This document shows positions 7,844-16,389 of a stretch of 64,000 nucleotides of DNA, piece after piece; position 1 is the stretch's first letter, and each line of letters opens with the position of its first letter. Under the pieces are notes generated by a model. That model did no database searches. It was not told the DNA's origin and saw only the letters and a program-made list of their open reading frames with translations. Position numbers and translations under genes: made by a program. Source of the DNA: Sphingomonas radiodurans (GTDB lineage: Bacteria; Pseudomonadota; Alphaproteobacteria; Sphingomonadales; Sphingomonadaceae); assembly GCF_020866845.1 (NCBI RefSeq), contig NZ_CP086594.1, positions 2,700,501-2,764,500 of the forward strand, read 5' to 3'.

Positions 7844-9187
7844 ATGCTGAACCGCTTCACCGCCGACTATCTCGACGCGCTCGGCAATGCCGATTTCCGG
7901 CCTGCGCCCAAGGTCGCCGGGCGGCTCGCGTCGTTCGATGGCCTGCTGATGGAGGCGGTCGGCCTCACGCTGCCGGTCGGCACCGTTTGCCAGGTCGGGG
8001 AGCCAAAGTCGGTCCAGGGCGGTGTTGGCGTCGAGGCCGAGGTAATCGGCTTCCGCAACGGCCGCACGCTGCTGATGAACCTTGGCGGCCCGGCTGCGCT
8101 GCTGCCGCAAATGCCGGTCCGCCCGATCGGCGCGCCGGGCGAGGCGGAGGTGGGTAGCGCGCTGCTCGGCCGCGTCGTCGATGGCGCGGGCAAACCGATC
8201 GACGGGCTCGGCCCGATCCGCGGCGCGCGACGCTGGCCACTTGCCGGCAAGCTCCAGTCACCGCTCGATCGTGGCCGCGTGCTTCAGCCGCTGGACGTCG
8301 GCGTGCGCGCGATCAACGGACTGTTGACGATCGGGCAGGGCCAGCGCGTCGGCATCATGGCGGGCTCGGGCGTCGGCAAGTCGGTGCTGCTCGGCATGAT
8401 CGTGCGCGCGGCTGCCGCCGACGTGGTCGTGATCGGCCTGATTGGCGAGCGCAGCCGCGAAGTCTCAGACTTCCTCGAAACCAAGGTCGCGGGCGCGGCG
8501 CGCAAGCGTTCGGTGGTCGTCGCGGTTCCGGCCAATCATTCCCCCGTCCTGCGCATCCGCGGCGCGCTTCGGGCGACCGCGATCGCGGAGGCGTTCCGCG
8601 ACGAGGGCAAGAACGTCCTCCTCATCATGGATTCGCTCACCCGCGTCGCGCATGCCGGGCGTGAGATCGGGCTTGCGCTCGGCGAGCCCGCGTCAGCGCG
8701 CGGCTATCCACCGTCGGCGATCGCGATGCTGCCTAACCTGATCGAGCGCGCCGGCACCGACGTGAATACCGGCGGCTCGATCACTGCGATCTACACCGTG
8801 CTGGCGGACGGCGACGACGGCAACGACCCGGTCGTGGATTCGGCGCGCTCGATCCTCGACGGCCATATCGTGCTGAGCCGCGCGCTCGCCGAGCACGGCG
8901 TTTACCCGGCGATCGACGTGTCGAAGTCGGTCAGTCGCGTGATGACCGACATTGCCGACAAGCGGCACGTCGGCGCCGCGCGCGTGCTCCGCCGGCACCT
9001 GGCGACGTACGAGGAAAATCGCGATCTCGTGCTGATGGGCGCGTATCGCGCCGGTGCCGATCCGGCGATCGATGCCGCCATCGCTTACCACCCGGCGGTG
9101 ATGGAATTCGTCAAGCAGGATGCTGACGCGAGCGTACCGCTCGAGGATTCGATCGAGGAACTGACCGGCGTGTTCGGCGATGGATAG
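7844..9187 (+). CDS. fliI: Flagellum-specific ATPase FliI
   Basis: Hexameric ATPase, related to F1 beta, that energises substrate release at the flagellar type III export gate. 447 residues from ATG 7844; the reading frame is open from 7778, inside fliH, but that extension has no family match and the chosen start gives the standard FliI length. The P-loop is AGSGVGKS near residue 172 and the Walker B strand is VLLIMDSLTR near 258. Other family hallmarks are EPASARGYPPS, GGSITAIYTVLADGDD and a long conserved C-terminal domain with HVGAARVLRRHLATYEENRDL. It overlaps fliJ by 8 bases. Position after fliH is the usual order. Confidence 0.96.
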   Translation: MLNRFTADYLDALGNADFRPAPKVAGRLASFDGLLMEAVGLTLPVGTVCQVGEPKSVQGGVGVEAEVIGFRNGRTLLMNLGGPAALLPQMPVRPIGAPGEAEVGSALLGRVVDGAGKPIDGLGPIRGARRWPLAGKLQSPLDRGRVLQPLDVGVRAINGLLTIGQGQRVGIMAGSGVGKSVLLGMIVRAAAADVVVIGLIGERSREVSDFLETKVAGAARKRSVVVAVPANHSPVLRIRGALRATAIAEAFRDEGKNVLLIMDSLTRVAHAGREIGLALGEPASARGYPPSAIAMLPNLIERAGTDVNTGGSITAIYTVLADGDDGNDPVVDSARSILDGHIVLSRALAEHGVYPAIDVSKSVSRVMTDIADKRHVGAARVLRRHLATYEENRDLVLMGAYRAGADPAIDAAIAYHPAVMEFVKQDADASVPLEDSIEELTGVFGDG

Positions 9188-9596
9188 CAAGAAGCTCGCG
9201 CGCATCCACCGCGTCCGCACGCTTCAGCTCGGCATGGCGCAGGCGGCCGAGGCGCGGGCGCGCGAACAGGCGGCGAGCGAGGCTGCGCTCTCGCACCGCA
9301 TTTCGCAGCTCGCCGCGGCGGTCTCGCCGAGCGAGGGCGACAGTGCAGCGGTCTCGATCGCGGCGCAGGCGCATTACCGCGAGAAGCTGCACCGCACCGC
9401 CGAAGCGGCCGACAATCGCGTTCGCGCGGCTGAAGCTGCCGCGACGCGCGCGCTCGAAGCGCGGCAGTCGGCCAAGCGCGATCAGACCGCGGTCGAGAAG
9501 CTCCTCGCGCGCGCCGAGGCGGACGCTGCGCTCCGCGCGATCCGCGCGCTGCAGGAAGCGCCGCCGACCCGGAAGATCCGGCACGATCCTTGCTGA
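9180..9596 (+). CDS. fliJ: Flagellar export protein FliJ
   Basis: Coiled-coil protein that fits in the FliI hexamer and activates the FlhA export gate. 138 residues, the usual size. It is almost entirely helical and rich in Ala, Arg and Glu (AQAAEARAREQAASEAAL, then AEAADNRVRAAEAAATRAL), as FliJ proteins are; primary sequence alone would not be decisive. The call rests on the overlap with fliI, the coiled-coil pattern and the length. The last residues (TRKIRHDPC) are unusual. A 42-base gap separates it from fliK. Confidence 0.82.
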   Translation: MDSKKLARIHRVRTLQLGMAQAAEARAREQAASEAALSHRISQLAAAVSPSEGDSAAVSIAAQAHYREKLHRTAEAADNRVRAAEAAATRALEARQSAKRDQTAVEKLLARAEADAALRAIRALQEAPPTRKIRHDPC

Positions 9597-9638
9597 ACTA
9601 CTCGTCAATAGCTTTGCGACGAGACTTCGACCCGCTCC

Positions 9639-11063
9639 ATGATGCCGATCCCGTTCCTTTCCCCGGCGCTCCCGATCGCTGCGCCCGGCGTGTCGCCGGC
9701 GATCATGCCGGCCGGCACGCGTTTCGACGCGCTGCTGCCAGGTGTCGTCGCCCCGGTGCTGCCGCGGCAACGCGATGCCGAAGGCGGCAACGCATTGCCG
9801 GCAACCGACCTTGGCGAGAACGATGCCGATGAGACTGCGTGGGTGTCGCCGCTTCTGTGGCAAACGGTTTGCCCGCCGGTAGATGCCATGAAGGGGGAAG
9901 GTGGGGCAGGCGCCGCTCCGATCAATTCTGGCGGGACCACACCGACCGTCGTTGCTCCGCCTGTGCGGCCGTCGGCGGTGGCACTCGGGTCGTCGCTTAC
10001 TGCCGCGCCGAATGAGGTAATTGTCACCGGCGAGATCGTTGCTCTGCCTAAGCGGCGGCTGGCCGCTTCTAAAGCTGCGGTCGCAGGCGAACCGGTATTA
10101 CCCTCGGCAAGATCGCCTATGCGCGATCAGGTTCCTTTAGGGATCCAGGCCTTCGCACTTCCTGCGCCGCCACAGTCAGACGCAGCCCATGTGACCACGC
10201 TGTTCCCCGGCGAAGGCCGGGGCCCAGTTACGAGCAGCCCGATCCTGGGCCCCGGCCTTCGCCGGGGAACGACGGTTGAGGGCTCAGCGATGCCGTCCCC
10301 CGAGCTAAGAGTCGCAGCGATCGCGTCGCCAGTACTCGCGGCCGTTGCGTCGCTCACACCGAGCGCCCCGCTGACAACGGAACCTACAGCGGCAGGAACT
10401 ACGCAATCCCTCAAACCGCTCGACAACAAAGCTCCTGGCTCAGCGGAAAGGGCACCAGCGACAGCAGTTGAGATCGCTCAACCAGCCGCCCGTCCCGCGC
10501 CCGCCGAGCTTCCACCTACCCGCATCGCGCCCGCATCGCAGATGTTCGCCGCCGCGATCCAGCGCGCGGTGCGAGACGAGCGCCGCCCGGCGACGAGCGA
10601 TCCCACGCCCGGCCTGCTGACCCCGATCGTCGATCTCGCTACCCGCCCCATCACCATCGACACCCCCCGCCACGCCCCGCTCGACATGGCGCGTGAAACG
10701 TGGCCGACGAAGATGATCGAGCGGATTGAGCTGCTGCGCGATGCCGTCGATGCGGTCGATACCAGCATTCGCCTGATGCCCGACAAGCTCGGCGCGATCG
10801 ACGTGTCGCTGCGCCGCGATGGCGATGGCGTCCAAGTACAATTCACCGCGCAAGCCGCCGAAACGCGGCAACTGCTTGCGGAGGCGCAGCCCAAGCTCGC
10901 CGAACTTGCCGAGGCGAAGGGGCTGCGGCTTTCGATGCACTCCGGCGACGGCGGCGGGCAGCCGCACCAGCAGCAGCGCGCCGCCGCGTCGGCGCCATCC
11001 ATCATCGCATCGCGAGCATCGTCCGCGGACGAGGACGCAACGGCGGACGAACGTGTCGCGTAG
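9639..11063 (+). CDS. fliK: Flagellar hook-length control protein FliK, with an in-frame palindromic repeat
   Basis: Secreted ruler that sets hook length and triggers the FlhB specificity switch. 474 residues. The first 330 are low-complexity Pro/Ala/Thr-rich, as usual for FliK. The C-terminal Flg_hook domain is recognisable (RLMPDKLGAIDVSLRRDGDGV, then VQFTAQAAETRQLLAEAQPKL and LRLSMHSGDGGG). Between about residues 188 and 211 the frame runs through a perfect 26-bp inverted repeat (10202-10270), adding a stretch reading LFPGEGRGPVTSSPILGPGL that looks foreign to the protein. ATG 9639 is followed by a second ATG, and either may be used. The gene lies 42 bases after fliJ and 19 bases before fliL, within the operon. 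Confidence 0.9.
   Translation: MMPIPFLSPALPIAAPGVSPAIMPAGTRFDALLPGVVAPVLPRQRDAEGGNALPATDLGENDADETAWVSPLLWQTVCPPVDAMKGEGGAGAAPINSGGTTPTVVAPPVRPSAVALGSSLTAAPNEVIVTGEIVALPKRRLAASKAAVAGEPVLPSARSPMRDQVPLGIQAFALPAPPQSDAAHVTTLFPGEGRGPVTSSPILGPGLRRGTTVEGSAMPSPELRVAAIASPVLAAVASLTPSAPLTTEPTAAGTTQSLKPLDNKAPGSAERAPATAVEIAQPAARPAPAELPPTRIAPASQMFAAAIQRAVRDERRPATSDPTPGLLTPIVDLATRPITIDTPRHAPLDMARETWPTKMIERIELLRDAVDAVDTSIRLMPDKLGAIDVSLRRDGDGVQVQFTAQAAETRQLLAEAQPKLAELAEAKGLRLSMHSGDGGGQPHQQQRAAASAPSIIASRASSADEDATADERVA
10202..10270. repeat. Palindromic repeat (family alpha) inside fliK
   Basis: Two perfect 26-bp inverted arms, 10202-10227 and 10245-10270, enclose a 17-base loop. The arm core CCCCGGCGAAGGCCGGGG resembles the arms of the element at 30148-30241. 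The element keeps the fliK frame open. Confidence 0.9.
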
Positions 11064-11082
11064 GAAATCGGGGGATTGAACC

Positions 11083-11721
11083 ATGAGTGACAAGGAAACG
11101 GCCACGGCCGATGCGTCGCCCAAGAAGAAGGGCAAGCTCGGCAAGATCATCGTCATGGCGGTCGGCGGCATCGTGCTGATCGGCGGCGGCGTGGGTGCGG
11201 GGCTCTATGCCGCTGGCTCGGGCATGATCGGCGGCGACCACGCTTCCGCAAAGGACGAGAACAAGCCCAAGCTGGTGCCCAAGAGCGAGCAGAAGCGCGG
11301 TGGCGAGGGCGCCGAAGGGGGTGAAGGCGGCAGCGGTGAAGGCGAGGGCGGCGGATCCGACCATGCCGGCAAACCAACGCCGGAAGGCGAGGGCGGCGAG
11401 CGCTACGCATCGAACTATTACGCCATGGAAAAGGATTTCACCGCGAACCTGCAGGATTCGGTGCATTTCATCCAGGTCGGCCTCGCCCTCTCGACGCCGT
11501 ATGACGACAAGGTCATCCAGAACATCAAGACCAACGACATTGCGATCCGCTCCGCGGTGCTGATGGCGCTCGGCGACACCACCGAGGATCAGGTGTTCAC
11601 GTCGCAGGGCAAGGCCATTCTGGCCAAGCGGCTCGTCGCATCGATCAACGCGACGCTGAAGCAAAAAGAGGGCTTTGGTGGGGTTAGTAACGTCTACTTT
11701 ACCAATTTCGTTATTCAGTGA
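11083..11721 (+). CDS. fliL: Flagellar basal body-associated protein FliL
   Basis: Inner-membrane protein that surrounds the stators and supports torque under load. 212 residues, longer than the usual 150-170. A short Lys-rich cytoplasmic start precedes one membrane helix at about residues 22-46 (IIVMAVGGIVLIGGG). A Gly/Glu/Lys-rich linker (GGEGAEGGEGGSGEGEGGG) covers roughly residues 65-100 and accounts for the extra length. The periplasmic FliL domain follows (FTANLQDSVHFIQVGLALS, then IRSAVLMALGDTTEDQVFTSQGK) and ends SNVYFTNFVIQ, a typical FliL end. It starts 19 bases after fliK and ends 3 bases before fliM. Confidence 0.95.
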   Translation: MSDKETATADASPKKKGKLGKIIVMAVGGIVLIGGGVGAGLYAAGSGMIGGDHASAKDENKPKLVPKSEQKRGGEGAEGGEGGSGEGEGGGSDHAGKPTPEGEGGERYASNYYAMEKDFTANLQDSVHFIQVGLALSTPYDDKVIQNIKTNDIAIRSAVLMALGDTTEDQVFTSQGKAILAKRLVASINATLKQKEGFGGVSNVYFTNFVIQ

Positions 11722-11724
11722 GGC

Positions 11725-12663
11725 ATGGTTAACGCCGCGTCCACTGCTGCAACCGATCGACGCGAGCGCGCTCGTCCCCAGGCCCTGAAACCGGGCACTC
11801 TGGGGCAGGTGAAGCTCAATCCGTTCGGCGACCTGCACACGCTGCAGCATCTTTCCGCGCGCCTCGCGCGGGGGTTGCGCGGCGTGTTCGAGCCGTTGCT
11901 GCGCGAGGAAGTCCGCGCATGGGCCGAGCCGCTCGCGGTGCAACGCTTCGCCGATTACCGCGCCGAGCGCCCCGACAAGCTGACCGCGTGGCTGCCGCTG
12001 GGCATGGACGAGCGCACCGCGCTGCTGGTGATCGAGGGCAAGTTCGTGCTCGAGCTGCTCGATCTGTTCTTTGGCGGCACAGGCGCGGTGCCGGCCGACA
12101 TGCCGGCTGAATTTTCCCCCGCGGCCGAGGCGATGGTTGGTCGGCTCGGGCAGATGATCGCCGTTCCGCTGACTGCTGCCTGGGAGCCGCTGGCACGCGT
12201 TTCCTTCACGGTCGGGCGGTGCGAGGCCAATGGCGCGATGCTGGCTGGTTTCGAGGGCGACGATGCCATGATCGTCACTCGGTTCGGGATCGCGCGGGGT
12301 GTAGGCAAGCCGCAGTTCGTTGATCTCGTCTACCCCGTATCGGCGCTCAAGCCGCACGGCACGGCACTGACCGGCAAGGTCGTCGCCAAGGCTGCGGCGG
12401 AAGATGCCGAGTGGCAGACAGCGCTCACCCGTGCGGCGATGAACATCCGTTTCCCGGTGCGTTCGGTCCTCGCCGAGCCGTCAATCCGCCTATCCAAGCT
12501 GATGGCGCTCCAGCCCGGCGACGTCATCCCGCTCAGCTTCGGCACTGACGTACCGGTGATGGTCGGTGGTGACCGGCTCGGCACCGGCACCGTCGGCACG
12601 TCTAATGGCCATGCCGCGATCCGGCTGACCTCACTTGCTTCTCTCGAAGGACTGAAACCATGA
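11725..12663 (+). CDS. fliM: Flagellar motor switch protein FliM, lacking the N-terminal CheY-binding segment
   Basis: C-ring protein between FliG and FliN that normally receives phosphorylated CheY. 312 residues, about 20 shorter than enterobacterial FliM. The usual N-terminal LSQxEIDxLL-type motif for CheY-P is absent: the protein opens MVNAASTAATDRRERARPQA. An in-frame TGA (the fliL stop, 11719-11721) rules out a longer start. The CheC-like middle domain is present (FNPFGDL-type opening, then LLDLFFGGTGAVP and GRLGQMIAVPLTAAWEPL), as is a C-terminal SpoA domain (IRLSKLMALQPGDVIPLSFGTDVPVMVGG). The stop overlaps the fliN start by 4 bases. Identity as FliM is secure from order and domains. 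Confidence 0.93.
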   Translation: MVNAASTAATDRRERARPQALKPGTLGQVKLNPFGDLHTLQHLSARLARGLRGVFEPLLREEVRAWAEPLAVQRFADYRAERPDKLTAWLPLGMDERTALLVIEGKFVLELLDLFFGGTGAVPADMPAEFSPAAEAMVGRLGQMIAVPLTAAWEPLARVSFTVGRCEANGAMLAGFEGDDAMIVTRFGIARGVGKPQFVDLVYPVSALKPHGTALTGKVVAKAAAEDAEWQTALTRAAMNIRFPVRSVLAEPSIRLSKLMALQPGDVIPLSFGTDVPVMVGGDRLGTGTVGTSNGHAAIRLTSLASLEGLKP

Positions 12664-12950
12664 ACGACATGGCCGGCGGATTCCCCGTCGACGGCGCCTT
12701 GGCGGCCAACTTCCGGCTGCTGCAGGACGTCGACGTCAAGCTCACCGTCGAGATCGGATCGACCAGCCTCACGCTGCGCGAATTGCTCGCGCTGGGCGAA
12801 TCCAGCGTGATCGAGCTCGACCGGCAGGCGAACGAGCTGCTCGACGTGTTCGTCAACGGCACGCTGATCGGCCGCGGCGAAGTGGTGACGGTGGGTGACC
12901 GCTTCGGCGTGCGCATGACCGAGCTCGTCAATCCCGACAAGCGCGGCTGA
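12660..12950 (+). CDS. fliN: Flagellar motor switch protein FliN
   Basis: Forms the base of the C ring and a docking site for the FliH-FliI export complex. 96 residues, consisting of little more than the SpoA domain: [40 protein letters not shown] followed by [16 protein letters not shown] in the order [31 protein letters not shown]. This is a minimal FliN without the long N-terminal extension seen in many bacteria. It overlaps fliM by 4 bases, as expected for two proteins that assemble together, and fliO begins 9 bases after its stop. Confidence 0.96.
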   Translation: MNDMAGGFPVDGALAANFRLLQDVDVKLTVEIGSTSLTLRELLALGESSVIELDRQANELLDVFVNGTLIGRGEVVTVGDRFGVRMTELVNPDKRG

Positions 12951-12959
12951 TCCAGCGCC

Positions 12960-13229
12960 ATGATGTGGTCCTATGTCCTCAAGCTGCTGGTGCTGCTCCC
13001 GCTCGTCTGCGGGCTGATGATCGGTTGCCTCTATCTCTGGCGGCGGATCGAGAGCCGGATGCCGGGGCGCGCCGACACGCGGATGATCTCAGTCAAGGAA
13101 ACGATGATGATTTCGCCCGGCCTGCGTCTCGCGGTGATCGATTTCGAGGGCAAGCGCCTGCTCGTGTCGGTCGGCCGTGGCGGCGTGAACCTGGTCGATC
13201 GTGCCGATGCCCGGACGCTGCTGCCGTGA
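12960..13229 (+). CDS. fliO: Flagellar biosynthesis protein FliO
   Basis: Small membrane protein that helps assemble the FliP ring of the export gate. 89 residues with one N-terminal membrane helix (about residues 5-26, [21 protein letters not shown]) and a cytoplasmic tail with the weak FliO pattern ([37 protein letters not shown]). Family conservation is low; the call rests on this domain plus its position between fliN and fliP. Its stop codon overlaps the GTG start of fliP. Confidence 0.88.
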   Translation: MMWSYVLKLLVLLPLVCGLMIGCLYLWRRIESRMPGRADTRMISVKETMMISPGLRLAVIDFEGKRLLVSVGRGGVNLVDRADARTLLP

Positions 13230-14101
13230 GCGTCACGCGTAGCGGCACCGGCCCGGCACTCTTCCGCAACGGTGCGGGGGAGCGCGCGACCCGCCCCTCA
13301 TGGACGAAGGCGCTGCTGATCGCTTTCGCGTTGCTGATCGCGCTGATCGTGGCGATGCCGGCGCTCGCGCAAGGCGCGCCGCTGCCGCCCGCCGCCCCGA
13401 CGGTGCCGGGCGCGGGCGATGCGGTCGATCGCGCGCTGGGGCAGCTGGGTGGCGGGCAGAACGGCTCGGGTTCGCTGTCGCTGTCGCTGCAAGTGCTTAT
13501 CATCATGGGCCTGCTCAGCATTTTGCCGGGCATCCTGCTGATGATGACGAGCTTCACGCGGATCATTATCGTGCTGTCGATCCTGCGCCAGGCGCTCGGC
13601 CTGCAGCAGACGCCGCCAAATCAGGTGCTGGTCGGGCTGAGCCTGTTCCTGTCGTTCTTCATCATGGCGCCCGTGATCAGCCAGATCAACACGACCGCGA
13701 TCCAGCCTTATGCCGCCGGCCGAATGGGCGGAACTGACCTGATCAAGACCGCCGGCGCCCCGCTGCACGCATTCATGGCCAAGCAGACGCGCGTGAAGGA
13801 CGTCACGATGTTCGCCGAAATGGCCAAGTCCGGCCCGTACGCGAGCCCCAGGGACATCCCCTTTTCGGTTCTGCTGCCCGCTTTCGTGACGAGCGAGCTG
13901 AAGACCGCGTTCCAGATCGGCTTCCTCGTCTTCCTGCCGTTCCTCGTGATCGATCTCGTCGTCGCGACGGTGCTGATGAGTCTCGGCATGGCGATGCTCA
14001 GCCCGACGATCATCTCGCTGCCGTTCAAATTGCTGCTGTTCGTGCTGGTCGATGGCTGGGCGCTGACGATGGGCAGCCTCGCCAACAGTTTCGCGACGTG
14101 A
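13226..14101 (+). CDS. fliP: Flagellar type III export gate protein FliP
   Basis: FliP forms the core of the FliPQR export gate in the MS ring. 291 residues from GTG 13226, which overlaps the fliO stop (GTGA); the frame is open further upstream inside fliO, but that part is an antisense-like artefact of fliO in another frame. A signal peptide is visible ([22 protein letters not shown], cleaved near residue 50), as in other FliP proteins. Conserved family blocks are [54 protein letters not shown] and [21 protein letters not shown] followed by VDGW. It lies 19 bases before fliQ. Confidence 0.96.
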   Translation: MSVTRSGTGPALFRNGAGERATRPSWTKALLIAFALLIALIVAMPALAQGAPLPPAAPTVPGAGDAVDRALGQLGGGQNGSGSLSLSLQVLIIMGLLSILPGILLMMTSFTRIIIVLSILRQALGLQQTPPNQVLVGLSLFLSFFIMAPVISQINTTAIQPYAAGRMGGTDLIKTAGAPLHAFMAKQTRVKDVTMFAEMAKSGPYASPRDIPFSVLLPAFVTSELKTAFQIGFLVFLPFLVIDLVVATVLMSLGMAMLSPTIISLPFKLLLFVLVDGWALTMGSLANSFAT

Positions 14102-14120
14102 ACCCGGTACGGAAGATATC

Positions 14121-14393
14121 ATGGTAGACGCAGATTACTTCCTCACAGTCGCGAACCAGACCTTGTGGGTGCTCGCGCTCGCCGCCGCGCCGATCCTGAT
14201 CCCGGCGCTGGTGTCGGGGCTGATCCTGGGCATGGTGCAGGCCGCGACGTCGATCCAGGAACAGACGCTGAGCTTCGTGCCCAAGCTGATCGTCGTTGGC
14301 TTCTCGCTGGTGATCTTCGGCGCGATGATCCTGGGGCTGCTCAGTGACTTCACGCTGTCGATCTTCGATCGCATCCCGGATCTCGTCCGCTAG
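14121..14393 (+). CDS. fliQ: Flagellar export gate protein FliQ
   Basis: Small export-gate subunit; four copies pack around the FliP-FliR core. 90 residues with two membrane helices (about 15-40 and 52-76). Conserved family features are LVSGLILGMVQAATSIQEQTLSFVPKL and the following hydrophobic helix. The order fliP-fliQ-fliR is the standard one. The start ATG follows the fliP stop by 19 bases, and fliR starts 3 bases after its stop. Confidence 0.96.
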   Translation: MVDADYFLTVANQTLWVLALAAAPILIPALVSGLILGMVQAATSIQEQTLSFVPKLIVVGFSLVIFGAMILGLLSDFTLSIFDRIPDLVR

Positions 14394-14396
14394 GCG

Positions 14397-15170
14397 ATGC
14401 TTGGCCTCGGCCTCTCGATCGAGCCGCAGATCTGGGCACTCGTGTTCGTGATGGTACGCGTCGGCGCCACCTTCATCGCGGCGCCGATGTTTGGCAACGT
14501 CTCGGTGCCGCTGCCCGCGCGCATCACGCTGGCCGGCGCGATCGGCGTGCTGGTGCTCGGCACGCAGACGATCACCCCGCCCGCGCAAGTGTTCGGGCTC
14601 GCGACCTTCATGGCGGTGGCGGCCGAGGCGCTGATCGGGCTGGCGCTCGGCTTCATCCTGCAAATCGCCTTTGCCGCGCCGCTGATCGCGGGTGAGGTGA
14701 TCGGCGGATCGATGGGGATCGGCTTTGCCAACATGATCGACCCCAATTCAGGCCGCTCGAGCCCCGCGATCGGCCAGTTCCTGTCGATCTTGTTGACGCT
14801 GCTGTTCCTGTCGATCGATGGCCACCTCGTGCTCGTCGACACGGTCGCGCGGAGCTACGTCGCGCTCCCGCCCGGCGCGGCGTGGCTCGCGCCGGGGCAG
14901 ATGCGCGACATCGCGATGTTCGGCGGCTACGCTTTCCTCTCCGGCCTGCTGCTCGCGCTGCCGGTGGGGTTCCTGTTGCTGTGCCTCAACCTCGTCGTCG
15001 GCATGATCTCGCGCTCGGCGCCCGCGCTCAACCTGTTCTCGATCGGCCTGCCTGCGAGCCTCGCGGTCGGCGTGATCGCGATGGCGGCAGCGTTTCCGGC
15101 GATGGGTGATTACATGCTGGTGATCGTGCGCGAGGGCCTTGAGGCCGCCAACAGCCTGGTGCTCGGCTGA
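14397..15170 (+). CDS. fliR: Flagellar export gate protein FliR
   Basis: Single-copy subunit that completes the FliP-FliQ-FliR export gate helix assembly. 257 residues, normal length, with several hydrophobic segments. Recognisable blocks are RVGATFIAAPMFGNVSVPLPARI, EALIGLALGFILQIAFAAPLIAGEVIG and MGIGFANMIDPNSGRSSPAIGQFLSILLTLLFLSIDGH. These match the FliR/YscT family. The last base of its stop is the first base of the flhB ATG, so translation is probably coupled. Confidence 0.96.
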   Translation: MLGLGLSIEPQIWALVFVMVRVGATFIAAPMFGNVSVPLPARITLAGAIGVLVLGTQTITPPAQVFGLATFMAVAAEALIGLALGFILQIAFAAPLIAGEVIGGSMGIGFANMIDPNSGRSSPAIGQFLSILLTLLFLSIDGHLVLVDTVARSYVALPPGAAWLAPGQMRDIAMFGGYAFLSGLLLALPVGFLLLCLNLVVGMISRSAPALNLFSIGLPASLAVGVIAMAAAFPAMGDYMLVIVREGLEAANSLVLG

Positions 15171-16303
15171 TGGCGGACGAGTTCGGCGAAAAGACAGAAG
15201 CCCCCTCTCAGAAGCGTCTCAAGGACGCGGTCAAGAAGGGTGACATCCTCAAATCACGCGAGTTTGCGACCGCGCTCGTCGTGCTCGCGGGGGTCGTGTG
15301 GATCGTGTTCTTCGGCCCGTCGCTGGTCGTTGCCTGCAAGGAGATCATGACGCAGAGCTTCCGCTTCGGCCGTGGCGATATCGAGGATTTCCAGCCGTTC
15401 CGCCCGCTCGTGATCGCTGGATGGAAGCTGCTGCCGGGGCTCGGCGCGCTGTTCGCGATCACCGTCGTGGCGGGAGTGCTGAGCCAAGCCGGGCTCGGCT
15501 CGCTCGGCTTCAACGCCGGGCTGATGGCGCCCAAGGGCAATCGCATAAACCCTGCCTCGGGCCTGAAGCGCATGTTCGGCATGAACGGCTGGATGGAGCT
15601 CGGCAAATCGCTGCTCAAGGTCGCGCTGCTCGGCACGATCGGCGTGTGGCTGCTGATGCAATCAGCACGCGTCACGCTCGGCCTCGCACGGTCGAACCTC
15701 GATGCCGCCGTGGGTGCATTGGGCGGGACGCTGACGCACCTGCTGATCGTCATGGCGATGGGGCTGGCCGGTATCGCACTGATCGACGTGCCGCTGCAGA
15801 TGTTCCAGCGGCTCAAGAAGCTGCGCATGAGCAAGCAGGAGCAGAAGGACGAGCACAAGGAGAGCGAAGGCAATCCCGAGGTGAAGGGCCAGATCCGCGC
15901 CAAGCAGCGCGCGATCCTGTCGCGCTCGACGCGCAAGTCGGTCGCCGAGGCACATGTCGTGCTCACCAACCCGACCCATTTCGCGGTGGCGCTGCGCTAC
16001 GATCGCGGGCGCGATTCGGTGCCGGTGGTGGTCGCCAAGGGGCGCGGCGCGATGGCGCTCGCGATCCGCTCGGCGGCGGGCGAGATGGCGGTGCCGGTGC
16101 TCGAATATCCGATGCTTGCCCGAGCCGTCTATTACACGAGCCGCGAGGGGCAGGAGGTGCGCGACGACCTGTATCTCGCGCTCGCGACCGTGCTGGCGTT
16201 CGTGTTCGGGCTGAACGAGCGAATGGGCGGGACCGCGCCGTTGCCGGCGGTAGACGTGCCCGCGGGCGCGCGGTTCGACGAGAATGGGGTGGCGCTGTCG
16301 TGA
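15170..16303 (+). CDS. flhB: Flagellar export switch protein FlhB
   Basis: FlhB changes export specificity from rod/hook to filament substrates after self-cleavage. 377 residues. The N-terminus (DEFGEKTEAPSQKRLKDAVKKGDI) is typical; four membrane helices follow, then the cytoplasmic domain. The self-cleavage motif NPTH is intact at residues 267-270 (VLTNPTHFAVALRYD). The C-terminal tail is longer than in the shortest FlhB forms. It is the last gene of the fliE-flhB operon; an 11-bp hairpin follows at once (16308-16332). FlhA is not encoded in this window. Confidence 0.97.
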   Translation: MADEFGEKTEAPSQKRLKDAVKKGDILKSREFATALVVLAGVVWIVFFGPSLVVACKEIMTQSFRFGRGDIEDFQPFRPLVIAGWKLLPGLGALFAITVVAGVLSQAGLGSLGFNAGLMAPKGNRINPASGLKRMFGMNGWMELGKSLLKVALLGTIGVWLLMQSARVTLGLARSNLDAAVGALGGTLTHLLIVMAMGLAGIALIDVPLQMFQRLKKLRMSKQEQKDEHKESEGNPEVKGQIRAKQRAILSRSTRKSVAEAHVVLTNPTHFAVALRYDRGRDSVPVVVAKGRGAMALAIRSAAGEMAVPVLEYPMLARAVYYTSREGQEVRDDLYLALATVLAFVFGLNERMGGTAPLPAVDVPAGARFDENGVALS

Positions 16304-16307
16304 TTCG

Positions 16308-16332
16308 TCCTCCCCATCTGCGATGGGGAGGA
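16308..16332. repeat. Short palindrome (family beta unit) after flhB
   Basis: CCTCCCCATC and GATGGGGAGG form a perfect stem with loop TGC, extended by one A-T pair. It is a single copy of the CCTCCCC...GGGGAGG unit found twice in each of the longer beta elements at 18293 and 44324. It begins 5 bases after the flhB stop and may act as an mRNA 3'-end stabiliser; there is no T-run, so it is not a classical terminator. Confidence 0.65.
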
Positions 16333-16352
16333 TGGTTAGAGGTCAAAACCCC

Positions 16353-16379
16353 TAAACCTCCACCGCCTCCGGCCGTTTA
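16353..16379 (+). promoter_or_regulatory. Sigma-28 (FliA)-type promoter of fliD-fliS
   Basis: TAAA, 15 bases, GCCGTTTA. Both boxes and spacing match the flagellin promoters. It ends only 10 bases before the fliD ATG, so the predicted transcript start lies at the ribosome binding site (AAGGAAG) or just after it; this is a caveat to its use with the annotated start. Confidence 0.6.
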
Positions 16380-16389
16380 AGGAAGCATA

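Noticed and set aside
11725..11734. ATGGTTAAC at the fliM start as a CtrA half-site
   Set aside because: It is the start codon and first codons of fliM inside an operon, with no second half at the right spacing; a chance match is more likely.
12965..13225. N-terminal extension of the fliP reading frame
   Set aside because: It overlaps fliO in another frame and has no resemblance to FliP; the GTG at 13226 gives the usual signal peptide and length.
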